A stretch of DNA of 64,000 bases from Bacteroidota bacterium (lineage in GTDB: Bacteria > Bacteroidota > Bacteroidia > Chitinophagales > Chitinophagaceae), in assembly GCA_026391125.1 (NCBI GenBank), contig JAPLEO010000134.1, positions 1 through 64,000 of the forward strand, read 5' to 3'. Shown one piece after another: positions 10,126 through 17,341 of this stretch (positions within the stretch are counted from its first letter, which is position 1; every line of letters starts with the position of its first letter). Both the position numbers and the translations under genes were made by a program. The notes under the pieces were generated by a model. The model was not told the DNA's origin, did not search any database, and worked only from the letters and a program-made list of their open reading frames with translations.

Positions 10126-10272
10126 TAGCGAGGGACATCAGATAAATTAATATATAAAGGAGCTATAGAAGTTGACTTACTGCCCTTTGGAGAAATTGAA
10201 AATGATGCAAGACAACTATTACTTAGTAGACATACTTTGTTGATGATGGACACACCACAAACCTCAAAATAA
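10126..10272 (+). pseudogene. Internal fragment of an AbiEii-type nucleotidyltransferase toxin
   Basis: One frame reads DKLIYKGAIEVDLLPFGEIE, then NDARQLLLSRHTLLMMD, and stops after PQTSK. The pattern beta-strand, VDLLPFG, EIE is typical of the third acidic position of nucleotidyltransferases paired with COG4861 antitoxins. LARDI just upstream resembles the G-x-x-ARD motif of such enzymes. Start and end are missing. It covers the portion absent from the remnant at 6721-6967, so the two could be pieces of one ancestral gene or of two paralogs. Confidence 0.5.
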
Positions 10273-10289
10273 TTTTTAGAATTATTTTG
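10265..10289. terminator. AT-rich hairpin 3' of the Fic gene
   Basis: CAAAATAATT (10265-10274) and AATTATTTTG (10280-10289) are perfect 10-bp arms with a 5-nt loop, 20 bp past the end of the minus-strand Fic gene. The stem is nearly all A:T, so it is a weak terminator candidate; it could act in both directions. Confidence 0.4.
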
Positions 10290-10308
10290 AAACAATTCGA
10301 ATAAAAAA

Positions 10309-11358
10309 TTAGAAATAGGTATTCACTGCAAATTCAAACTGTCCAATAAACACTTTCTTGAGGGGATTAATATTATTTTGTTCGTAAAAAATGAGCATCG
10401 CTTTCTTGTACTCAATTGAATCAATAGTTCTAAAAGAAATGGGGCAATAATGATGATTCATCAATACTGCATTACTTATAATCCTGGCAGTTCTTTTATT
10501 GCCGTCAGCAAAAGGCTGTATGTATGATATTAGCACCAACGCTAGTAGCGATTTTTCAAATACATTCTCTTTCGAGTTTATAATAGTGCACATGTCATTT
10601 AGTGCCTCTTTAATTTGAAATTCATTATCAAGTGGCTTGTAATTGGTTCCTGATATACCTACGCGCCTGTTTCTGATATTTCTTGTAATATCCAGTTCCT
10701 TAATTAAGATGCTATGAATATCCTCGATACTTGATACTACTAATGGATTGATATAATCAGGATGTGCTATAATAAAATCCAATGCATCCTTATGATTCAA
10801 CAACATGGTTGCTTCATCCTTTGTTTTCCCTGCAGCAGTTTCTTTGTCTTTTAATAGTCTCTCGGTTTCCAGTAAGGAATAAGTGTTCCCTTCAATTTGC
10901 GATGACTTCCAGCTTAAATCAATGGCTAGACGTTCCATTTCGTTCCGGTATTCGCCTGAACTTAATCTGGATGCATTTGATTTAAATTTTTCTTGTAGCC
11001 CATTTAAAAATTCTAATTCGGCAGTAGTAAAAACCGATACATTTTTGAGCGTGTCTCTGATCAATGTTTGATTAAAACTGGTTTGTATGATCCTTTCGTC
11101 AATTTCCTTTTGAAAATATAGTTCAACATCAATGGGCCTTATTACTTCATAGGCTTGGCTAATTTCATATCTTCTACTCTTCAATTCCCCTTTTGCATTG
11201 ACAAAACCATTTAACACCATCTCTTGTAGGCTTCTTTTTAACGTAGCAATACTGATTTCAAACTGTATTCCTGCAAGTATCTCATTCGAGGAACAGTTCG
11301 GATGCTCCTTTATAAATTGAAGAATTTCATTGCTTCTAACGGTAGATTTCTTAGCCAT
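10309..11358 (-). CDS. Fic-family protein with N-terminal winged helix; catalytic His replaced by Gln
   Basis: 349 aa from ATG 11358; a GTG six bases upstream is less likely. Residues ~8-68 form a winged helix (SSNEILAGIQFEISIATLKR). The Fic inhibitory motif SSQIEGN is at about 152-158, and the Fic core is YIQPFADGNKRTAR at about 279-292. The consensus core is HPFxxGNxR; here the first position is Gln281, read as CAG in the sequence, while the Pro-Phe, Gly-Asn and Arg residues are kept. Fic enzymes AMPylate proteins, and loss of His normally abolishes this. The protein may be a DNA-binding regulator, use another chemistry, or belong to a subfamily that normally has Gln. Five TGAGCGATA copies nearby suggest self-regulation. 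Confidence 0.85.
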   Translation of the reverse strand: MAKKSTVRSNEILQFIKEHPNCSSNEILAGIQFEISIATLKRSLQEMVLNGFVNAKGELKSRRYEISQAYEVIRPIDVELYFQKEIDERIIQTSFNQTLIRDTLKNVSVFTTAELEFLNGLQEKFKSNASRLSSGEYRNEMERLAIDLSWKSSQIEGNTYSLLETERLLKDKETAAGKTKDEATMLLNHKDALDFIIAHPDYINPLVVSSIEDIHSILIKELDITRNIRNRRVGISGTNYKPLDNEFQIKEALNDMCTIINSKENVFEKSLLALVLISYIQPFADGNKRTARIISNAVLMNHHYCPISFRTIDSIEYKKAMLIFYEQNNINPLKKVFIGQFEFAVNTYF

Positions 11359-11365
11359 TTTCACA

Positions 11366-11447
11366 TTTTATCGCTCACGAAAATACTATTTATCGCTCAA
11401 TAATGCATAAAAATGAGCGATATTTTAAGTTTTAATGAGCGATAAAA
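11366..11447. promoter_or_regulatory. Four-site operator array upstream of the Fic gene
   Basis: The motif TGAGCGATAAA occurs four times: TATCGCTCA orientation at 11366-11377 and 11389-11399, and TGAGCGATA orientation at 11414-11422 and 11436-11447. Spacing is 22-23 bp within each pair, about two helical turns, and the two pairs face each other. A -7-like TATTTTCG on the minus strand (11385-11378) lies between the first two sites. The Fic protein's own winged helix is the likely ligand. A fifth copy is at 11848-11858. Confidence 0.65.
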
Positions 11448-11490
11448 TCATTTTTAACATAAGAATTGTTTGCCAGTTGATTAACACATA

Positions 11491-11760
11491 TTAGTTTAGA
11501 TCGCCACTAGCTTACTATAAATCTGATTGAAATAAGCTGTATTGGGTTGCGGATCTGTTGGTAATGGATCTTCCAGCCAATTTGGACTAACCATATTGTG
11601 ATCTTGTCCGTCTCCATTCCAGCACCAGCCTAAAACGGTCATTCCTTTTGATTTGGCATATTTGACACAATCTGCCCAATCGCAATTCCCAGTTCCGGGT
11701 TGATTTTCTATGGGACCAAACTCACCTACTATACAAGGCTTCCCAGTGTGAAGCATCCTT
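11491..11760 (-). pseudogene. Truncated copy of the 3' end of the GH5-like gene
   Basis: 11491-11760 aligns with 1441-1710 at a constant offset of 10,050 with no gaps and only a handful of substitutions. It encodes the last ~87 residues (MLHTGKPCIVGEFGPIENQPG onward) including the nucleophile Glu but not the acid/base Glu, so it cannot be an active enzyme. A GTG at 11768 gives a 90-codon frame, probably fortuitous. The match stops abruptly at both ends. Confidence 0.85.
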
Positions 11761-11768
11761 TTCCACAC

Positions 11769-11858
11769 TATTCGCCTTATTTATTAATATTCGCCTTAAA
11801 TTATACGGCAAATAAAAGAGAAATAGTGTCCATATTTTGAATATTAATGAGCGATAAA
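11769..11858. repeat. TATTCGCCTTA direct repeats and fifth TGAGCGATAAA site
   Basis: TATTCGCCTTA occurs at 11769-11779 and 11788-11798, 19 bp apart, with a degenerate inverted copy (TACGGCAAATA) at about 11803-11813. TGAGCGATAAA then appears at 11848-11858. Bases 11833-11861 match 11421-11449 of the Fic operator at about 23 of 29 positions, so this may be a diverged second copy of that operator, split from it by the GH5 fragment. Confidence 0.45.
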
Positions 11859-11919
11859 TTTAAGCCGGTTCCTGTATTGGATTTTGTACTGTGCAAGACA
11901 GATTTGTATGATTTATTTT

Positions 11920-11950
11920 TTGCTAAACTAATATATGTTTCTTAAATTTG
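11920..11950 (+). promoter_or_regulatory. Promoter of the abiEi-abiEii operon
   Basis: TTG (11920-11922), 20-nt spacer, TAAATTTG (11943-11950): an exact -33/-7 match. The ATG at 11978 is 27 nt beyond the -7 box. Confidence 0.7.
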
Positions 11951-11973
11951 TTATTATTAACAATATTAAGAAA
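11938..11973. promoter_or_regulatory. 36-bp palindromic operator of abiEi-abiEii
   Basis: TTTCTTAAATTTGTTA (11938-11953) and TAACAATATTAAGAAA (11958-11973) pair at 14 of 16 positions around TTAT. The palindrome covers the -7 box and the transcription start, five bases upstream of the start codon. AbiEi antitoxins are known to bind inverted repeats in their own promoters. Confidence 0.7.
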
Positions 11974-11977
11974 TAAA

Positions 11978-12616
11978 ATGACCTATCATCAATTCAGAAC
12001 ATCGTTTCATGGGTTGAGTGTTTTCTCCACCAGGGATGTTGCTAAACTATTTCCCGACTTTGATAGTAGGCGTTTAGTGGAATGGCAGCAGAAGGGTTAT
12101 TTGAAAAAGTTGGTAAACAAGTGGTATCTTTTTTCTGATATAGCGATGGATGATTTCTTGCGCTACCGTATCAGTAACTGTCTTTACCGACCTTCTTATA
12201 TTTCCCTTGAATCAGCCCTATCACATTATAATTTAATACCGGAAGGAGTTTATACTATTCAGAACATAACTACCCGAAAGACAATTTTATATGAAACTGC
12301 TATTGGTAGTTTTCAATACAGGAATATAAAGTCTGGCGTATTTTTTGGCTATCAGGTGGATCGCATTAATAATTTACCTGTATTAATGGCAGATCCCGAA
12401 AAGGCCATTCTTGATTTCCTGTATTTAACACCGCGGATTAAGACGATGGCAGATATGGAAGGATTGCGTTTAAATATTGCTGAATTGAATAACAATATTG
12501 ATTGGGGGAAGTTAGAAAAATATACTGCCTGTTTTGAAAGTGCTGTGTTGAACAAAAGAATTGAATTATTAAAGAAATTAAAAACCCATGCTGACGCTAT
12601 CCGAAATAGAAAATAA
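11978..12616 (+). CDS. abiEi: AbiEi-family antitoxin
   Basis: 212 aa from ATG 11978 (MTYHQFRTSFHGL). A TTG at 11948 would add ten residues but lies within the -7 box and operator. Residues ~15-60 form the N-terminal winged helix (FSTRDVAKLFPDFDSRRLVE, then GYLKKLVNKWYLF as the wing), followed by the usual C-terminal domain (PSYISLESALSHYNLIPEGV, ADPEKAILDFLYL). Such proteins repress their operon and neutralise the AbiEii toxin. The start of the toxin gene overlaps this gene by 29 nt. The length fits the shorter AbiEi class. Nothing is missing, so this pair appears functional. Confidence 0.85.
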   Translation: MTYHQFRTSFHGLSVFSTRDVAKLFPDFDSRRLVEWQQKGYLKKLVNKWYLFSDIAMDDFLRYRISNCLYRPSYISLESALSHYNLIPEGVYTIQNITTRKTILYETAIGSFQYRNIKSGVFFGYQVDRINNLPVLMADPEKAILDFLYLTPRIKTMADMEGLRLNIAELNNNIDWGKLEKYTACFESAVLNKRIELLKKLKTHADAIRNRK

Positions 12617-13367
12617 TTATCCTGAAAATCTTCGTGGATATAAACGGTTTATTTTAAGGGAATACCTGCAACATAAATTATTGCAGATTATTTTCGACAG
12701 TGAATACGCCAATCAATTTTGTTTTTTGGGCGGCACCTGTCTGCGTATTGTTCACGGAAATAACCGTTTTTCAGAAGATTTGAATTTCGATAATTTTAAA
12801 ATGAAAGAAGATATTTTTGAAGAGCTCTCTATTGTTCTGAAACAGCAATTAGAAAAGGAAGGGTATATCGTAGAAATCAAAACGGTTTTTAAAGGTGCTT
12901 ATCATTGTTATATAAAGTTTCCTGAAATATTATACAAAGAAGGTTTATCGGGGCAAAGAGAAGAAAAGATACTGATACAATTAGATACAGAACAGCAACA
13001 GTTTAATTTTGAACCTGATAAATTTATTTTGAACCGATTCGATGTGTTCACACAAATATTTATTACGCCACTTGATATTTTACTGGCGCAAAAATTTTAT
13101 GCCATTTGTAACAGGGATAGAAATAAAGGAAGGGATTTTTTTGATGTTGCTTTTTTATTGTCGCTCGTTGATAAACCTAACTACGATTATTTGCAATTGA
13201 AATTAAATGTGTCTAATGCATCACAACTGAAAGAAAGAGTATTAGACAGGTGCAGTAAAATTAGCATGGATGAAATGGCAAAAGATGTTGCTCCTTTTTT
13301 ATTTGATTCAAAGGATCTAAAGAAAGTTACCCTGTTCCCGGAACTTATTAAACAGGCAAGGCTTTAA
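12588..13367 (+). CDS. abiEii: AbiEii-family nucleotidyltransferase toxin
   Basis: 259-aa DUF1814/AbiEii protein. The family motifs are visible in order: GGTCLRIVHG (about residues 47-56), RFSEDLNFD with the acidic pair (about 59-67), the third acidic strand ILIQLDTE (about 126-133), a late ITPLDILLAQKFYAI stretch, and RDFFDVAFLLS, whose Arg-Asp-x-x-Asp is the family's C-terminal signature. AbiEii toxins are bacteriostatic nucleotidyltransferases that act in abortive phage defence. The second Asp of the common DLDF is Asn here (DLNF), which may weaken metal binding if the alignment is right. The ATG at 12588 overlaps the antitoxin gene by 29 nt. Confidence 0.85.
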   Translation: MLTLSEIENNYPENLRGYKRFILREYLQHKLLQIIFDSEYANQFCFLGGTCLRIVHGNNRFSEDLNFDNFKMKEDIFEELSIVLKQQLEKEGYIVEIKTVFKGAYHCYIKFPEILYKEGLSGQREEKILIQLDTEQQQFNFEPDKFILNRFDVFTQIFITPLDILLAQKFYAICNRDRNKGRDFFDVAFLLSLVDKPNYDYLQLKLNVSNASQLKERVLDRCSKISMDEMAKDVAPFLFDSKDLKKVTLFPELIKQARL

Positions 13368-13596
13368 AAATCTAGTGATAGGAGGAATGTGTTCAGAATG
13401 GCACGGAGTTATTTTTAAAGAATGGACTAAATATGTATTCCTGGTAAAAACTGGAACTTTGGTAAAAGGGTTGCCAACCTAGCACTACAACGTTTGAGTA
13501 GATTCTTCTAAGGAACCATCGCACTAGCAGCAGTTTTACAGTTTTTAGCATTTAAATTTAGCATTCAAAAATTACTGACCATTAAATCGAACAATC

Positions 13597-14943
13597 ATGG
13601 CTACAAATCGTAGAGACTTTATGCGCAACCTTACCTATGGTGCGGTGGGTGTTGGTATTTCTGGAATTTCATCTGGCTTTACGGCCAAGAGTTATAATAG
13701 GATCATTGGTGCCAATGAAAGATTGAATGTGGCGCTGATGGGTTGCGGGCGCCGCGTGAGTGCTTATTATGAAGCCCTAAAAGATAAGAACAACAATGTG
13801 GATGTAGCTTATATCTGCGATGTAATGAAAAAGCAGCGAGAGAAAGTGGGTAAGGACCTGAACGGCAAAATATCGGGCCCCGCCAAACTGGTGAGTGATA
13901 TTCATGATGTGTGGAACGATAAAAGCGTCGACGCCATTTTCAACGCCACCCCAGACCATTGGCATGCGCCAGGTACCTGGATGGCCATGCAGGCGGGTAA
14001 GCACGTGTATATTGAAAAACCATGTAGCCACAATCCCCGCGAAGGCGAATTGCTGGTGGCTTTTCAAAAGAAATATGGCAAAGTGATTCAGATGGGTAAC
14101 CAACAGCGATCGGCCAAGGAGTCTCAGGAAATTATTGGCGAGATTCACAATGGCGTGATTGGTAACGTTTACAAAGCCCTGGCTTTTTATTCTAATACCC
14201 GTGGCGAAGTGCCTGTTGAGAAAAAAGCGCCCGTACCCGAAGGCCTAGACTGGGAGCTATGGCAGGGTCCTGCTCCGCACCAAGAATACACAGATAATAC
14301 CTGGGACTATAACTGGCATTGGTATGGCTGGCATTGGGGTACCGCTGAAACCGGTAACAACGCCACCCATGAACTTGACGTGGCTCGTTGGGCCTTGCAA
14401 GTTACCTATCCTGAAAAAGTAGAAGTAGAAGCAGCCAAGCGTCATTTTAAAAACGACGGCTGGGTGATGTACGATACCATGGATGCAACCTTCCGTTTTC
14501 CTGATAACAAAATCATTCAGTGGGATGGTAAAAGCCGCAGTGGTTATAAAACTTATGGCAGCGACCGTGGAACCATTATCTATGGTAGCGAGGGTACCGT
14601 TTTTGTGAATAGAGGCGGCTATACCTTATTTGACCGCACGGGTAAGAAAATCAAAGACAGCAAGTCTAACAGTAATGAAGCGGGAACAGCGCTTGGTGGC
14701 GGTGGCGATATGACCGATGCACACGTGGCCAACTTCTTTAACGTGATCCGCGGCAAGGAAACCAAACTGAATTCTCCTATTGAAGAGGGTGCTATTAGCC
14801 AGATGATGTGTCACTATGCGAATATTGGTTACAGGATTAACAAGTCTTTCAATGTGAATACCCAGAACGGGCATATCCTGGATAAAGACGGCATGAAATT
14901 GTGGGATAGACAATATGAAAAAGGTTGGGAGCCTAAACTATAA
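13597..14943 (+). CDS. Tat-exported Gfo/Idh/MocA family oxidoreductase
   Basis: 448 aa. A twin-arginine signal opens the protein (RRDFMRNLTYGAVGVGIS, residues 5-22). A Rossmann fold follows (NVALMGCGRR, about 48-57), then the family motif HVYIEKPCSHNPREGE with its conserved EKP, and a C-terminal substrate domain with the aromatic-rich DYNWHWYGWHWGTAETG stretch. These enzymes use tightly bound NAD(P) to oxidise or epimerise sugars and their derivatives; Tat-exported, periplasmic versions are abundant in Bacteroidota. The gene is visibly more GC-rich than its neighbours, which suggests separate ancestry. It stands alone between a TA pair and an outer-membrane protein. Substrate cannot be assigned. 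Confidence 0.9.
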   Translation: MATNRRDFMRNLTYGAVGVGISGISSGFTAKSYNRIIGANERLNVALMGCGRRVSAYYEALKDKNNNVDVAYICDVMKKQREKVGKDLNGKISGPAKLVSDIHDVWNDKSVDAIFNATPDHWHAPGTWMAMQAGKHVYIEKPCSHNPREGELLVAFQKKYGKVIQMGNQQRSAKESQEIIGEIHNGVIGNVYKALAFYSNTRGEVPVEKKAPVPEGLDWELWQGPAPHQEYTDNTWDYNWHWYGWHWGTAETGNNATHELDVARWALQVTYPEKVEVEAAKRHFKNDGWVMYDTMDATFRFPDNKIIQWDGKSRSGYKTYGSDRGTIIYGSEGTVFVNRGGYTLFDRTGKKIKDSKSNSNEAGTALGGGGDMTDAHVANFFNVIRGKETKLNSPIEEGAISQMMCHYANIGYRINKSFNVNTQNGHILDKDGMKLWDRQYEKGWEPKL

Positions 14944-14990
14944 GATTGAGCTTCTTTCTAAGAACAGTTCCATCCATCCATTTCTATTTG

Positions 14991-14998
14991 TACTTTTG
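14991..14998 (+). promoter_or_regulatory. -7 promoter element for the barrel protein
   Basis: TACTTTTG matches TAnnTTTG 29 bp upstream of the GTG at 15028. The corresponding -33 element is weak (TTC near 14967-14969, 21-nt spacer). Confidence 0.45.
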
Positions 14999-15027
14999 GT
15001 CTTATAGAAAAAATTAAAACAATAGCC

Positions 15028-16296
15028 GTGTATAAAATATGGAAGATAATAGGGTTATTATTTGTTTTATTTATTTTCTCTTCCACAAAGGCTCAAAATT
15101 CCAATTCAGGAAAATTAAAAGTATTTATTGATTGCAGAGTGGGTTGTGATCTTACTTATTTTAAAACTGAAATAAACATTGTTGATTTTGTTTTAAACAG
15201 GGTAGATGCTGATTTATATGTTCTATTGAATGCACAGAGGATGGGTGGCGGGGGAGTTGAATACACAATGAATTTTTTTGGACAAGACAAGTACCAAAAT
15301 TATATAGATACCCTTGTGTTTACTACAGCACCAAATGCAACTGCATCAAAAGTTCGCACAATCATGTTGCAATATTTTATGTTGGGATGTTCTCCTTTGA
15401 TAGCCAAAACGCCTTATGCTTCAAAGGTAAAAATCGACATGAAAGTTGCAGGCGCTCACGATTTATCAATCAATGAAAACACCACTCAAGATCGTTGGAA
15501 TTACTGGGTGTTTAATGTTGCTGCAAGCGGTCAATTCAGTGCTGATCAAGTATATAAAAATAGTGGGCTTAATTCGAGTATATCGGCGAATAGAACTACT
15601 AATAAAGTAAAGCTAGGGTTCTCACTGAATGCAAATCTGTCCAATTCTTTGTATACTTATGACACTACTCAATTCAATGTAAAAAACAGTAATTACAGGT
15701 TGTATCATACTTTGGTGAATTCTTTTAGTGATCATTGGAGTTATGGATATCAGACTACGATTTCGAGTAGCACATTTGATAATTACAAACTGAAATTGTC
15801 ATTTAACCCAACGATAGAATACAATGTATATAAATACAAGGAAGTAACCGATCGATTTTTTGTTTTTAGGTATGGCTTTTTTGTAAGCCACAACGATTAT
15901 TATGATACCACGATTTATAATAAAATGAATGAGACCTATTTTGGTCACAGGTTTTCAGGAGCAATTACTTTAAACAAGATATGGGGCACTTTTAATGGTG
16001 GAATGTATTACAGTAACTATTTCTATGATTGGAGTTTATATACCATGGGAATAAATGCGAATACAGATGTTAGAATTGGCAGTGGGCTATCATTTTTTGT
16101 TCATTTAAATGCTAGTATCGTGCATAATCAAATCAACTTGGTCAAGGGCAACATTTCTGAACAGGACCTGCTTACCAGACAGCGGCAATTGGGGTCTACT
16201 TACAATTATTTTACTTCATTTGGACTTGCATTTCGATTCGGAAGTATTTTGAACAATTTTGTAAATCCCCGTTTCGAGGGATATGGAGGTTTTTAA
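15028..16296 (+). CDS. Putative outer-membrane beta-barrel protein
   Basis: 422 aa from GTG 15028, chosen because the signal peptide (MYKIWKIIGLLFVLFIFSSTKAQ) begins there and no ATG fits. The first ~160 residues form a soluble-looking domain with VFIDCRVGCDLTYFKTEI and a SKVRTIMLQYFMLG segment. After about residue 165 the protein is a run of alternating polar and aromatic strands (WSYGYQTTISSSTFDNYKLKL, FFVFRYGFFVSHNDY). It ends in Phe, as outer-membrane barrels often do. I do not recognise a named family or substrate. It precedes the yiaK remnant by 3 bp, probably by chance. Confidence 0.65.
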   Translation: MYKIWKIIGLLFVLFIFSSTKAQNSNSGKLKVFIDCRVGCDLTYFKTEINIVDFVLNRVDADLYVLLNAQRMGGGGVEYTMNFFGQDKYQNYIDTLVFTTAPNATASKVRTIMLQYFMLGCSPLIAKTPYASKVKIDMKVAGAHDLSINENTTQDRWNYWVFNVAASGQFSADQVYKNSGLNSSISANRTTNKVKLGFSLNANLSNSLYTYDTTQFNVKNSNYRLYHTLVNSFSDHWSYGYQTTISSSTFDNYKLKLSFNPTIEYNVYKYKEVTDRFFVFRYGFFVSHNDYYDTTIYNKMNETYFGHRFSGAITLNKIWGTFNGGMYYSNYFYDWSLYTMGINANTDVRIGSGLSFFVHLNASIVHNQINLVKGNISEQDLLTRQRQLGSTYNYFTSFGLAFRFGSILNNFVNPRFEGYGGF

Positions 16297-16299
16297 ACT

Positions 16300-16749
16300 A
16301 TGACAAGGATACCTTTTGATGAAATGAAGGCCACCATCAAAATGGCTTTTACCCTGGCGGGGATGCCAGATGACAAGGCAGAAATTTGTGCAAGAACGCA
16401 TACCGAATCTAGCATGGATGGCATTTATTCTCATGGCCATCCCAAGAAAAGAAGGCCACCTGGTGTTGGACATGGCCATGTCTCAATATTCTTACGGAAA
16501 ATTGGAGGCACTCGTCCGGTTTTCATCGCCATCGATCCACTGAAGATCAATACCCAGGAAATGATTGACGAAGCGCTCAATTCAACGATAAACCAGCTGA
16601 GGTCATCTGTTCCAGTAACTGAAAACGGCGAGATACTATACCCAGGCGAAAGATCCCTCACCGCAAGAGAAGAAAACAGGACGCTGGGCATTCCTGTAGA
16701 CGATCGGGTCTGGAATAAAGTGAAAGTACTGGCGGGGTTGATTTGCTAG
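16300..16749 (+). pseudogene. Internally deleted 3-dehydro-L-gulonate 2-dehydrogenase (YiaK-like, Ldh_2 family)
   Basis: 149 codons. Residues 1-47 match the N-terminus of YiaK-type malate/lactate-like dehydrogenases (MTRIPFDEMK, DDKAEICARTHTESSMDGIYSHG). Residues ~58-147 match the C-terminus (PVFIAIDPLKI, YPGERSLTAREENRTLGIPVDD, VWNKVKVL), which closely parallels the end of E. coli YiaK. The family is about 330 aa, so roughly 180 central residues with the active site and NAD-binding region are gone. The deletion kept the frame. It cannot encode an active enzyme. Identification rests on remembered YiaK sequence. Confidence 0.8.
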
Positions 16750-16801
16750 CTGATTTTCTTTAAGTACTTCTAAATCAGCCACTAACCCATTTTTAGTCAA
16801 C

Positions 16802-16873
16802 TTACAGACTGACAAATTTATTTAATTTGTCAGTCTGTAAACTTACATATAACTTTGTTTTGTCAGTCTATAA
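16802..16873. promoter_or_regulatory. Promoter and three-site operator of the mobile mystery A/B operon
   Basis: TTACAGACTGACAAA (16802-16816) and TTTGTCAGTCTGTAA (16826-16840) form a perfect 15-bp inverted repeat. TTTGTCAGTCTATAA (16859-16873) repeats the second arm with one change, followed in both by ACTTACA. The promoter is embedded: TTTG (16826-16829), 20-nt spacer, TAACTTTG (16850-16857). Sites flank both promoter elements, so repression by the XRE-type first gene product is likely. Confidence 0.75.
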
Positions 16874-16882
16874 ACTTACAAA

Positions 16883-17341
16883 ATGAAAAACCAATCTTTA
16901 CAAATTCAACAGCTCAATGGTAAAATGCAGTCTATTGCTGCAATAAAACAAATTGCACCCCCGCCAATTGGTTGGATCAAGGCGGTTCGAAATACTTTGG
17001 GTATGACGTTGCAACAATTGGGTAATAAGCTATCAATCACTAAACAGAGTCTCCAGTTAATTGAAAGAAGGGAAGTAGATGGCACCATCACCCTCAAAAC
17101 TTTGCGAGATGTTGCAAATGGTTTGGATATGGAATTGGTATATGGTTTTGTTCCCAAGGATGGGTCTTTAAATGCTTTAATTGAAAGAAAAGCAAATACG
17201 CTGGCTACTCAAATTGTAATGCGCACATCCAATACCATGAAACTAGAGGATCAGGAAAATTCGAATATTCGGATTCGGAAAGCTATCCAGGAAAGAGCAA
17301 CATCAATTCAAAACGAAATGCCTAAAATTTTATGGGATTAG
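16883..17341 (+). CDS. Mobile mystery protein A, XRE-type regulator/antitoxin
   Basis: 152 aa with a helix-turn-helix of the XRE/Cro type at about residues 28-80: LGMTLQQLGNKLSITKQSLQLIERRE, then TITLKTLRDVANGLDMELVYGF. The pairing with a Fic protein in an overlapping downstream frame is the hallmark of the mobile mystery protein A/B pair, a scattered, horizontally moving TA-like module. The C-terminal ~60 residues are charged and helical and may bind the Fic partner. The ATG at 16883 lies 25 nt after the -7 element. It probably binds the TTTGTCAGTCTRTAA sites upstream of it. Confidence 0.9.
   Translation: MKNQSLQIQQLNGKMQSIAAIKQIAPPPIGWIKAVRNTLGMTLQQLGNKLSITKQSLQLIERREVDGTITLKTLRDVANGLDMELVYGFVPKDGSLNALIERKANTLATQIVMRTSNTMKLEDQENSNIRIRKAIQERATSIQNEMPKILWD

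Larger units (their letters stand above)
9886..10308. other. Gene-free stretch made of gene debris
   Basis: This 423-bp gap holds no intact gene. It contains a pair of inverted half-sites TGTTCATT/AATGAACA (9996-10026), a 60-bp copy of the T9SS gene's 3' end (10066-10125), an internal fragment of an AbiEii-type toxin (about 10126-10272) and an AT-rich hairpin (10265-10289). All appear to be remnants of rearranged neighbours. Confidence 0.65.

Noticed and set aside
11496-11768. 90-codon frame as a separate small gene
   Set aside because: It is wholly explained as the truncated 3' copy of the GH5-like gene; its GTG start is outside the duplicated part.
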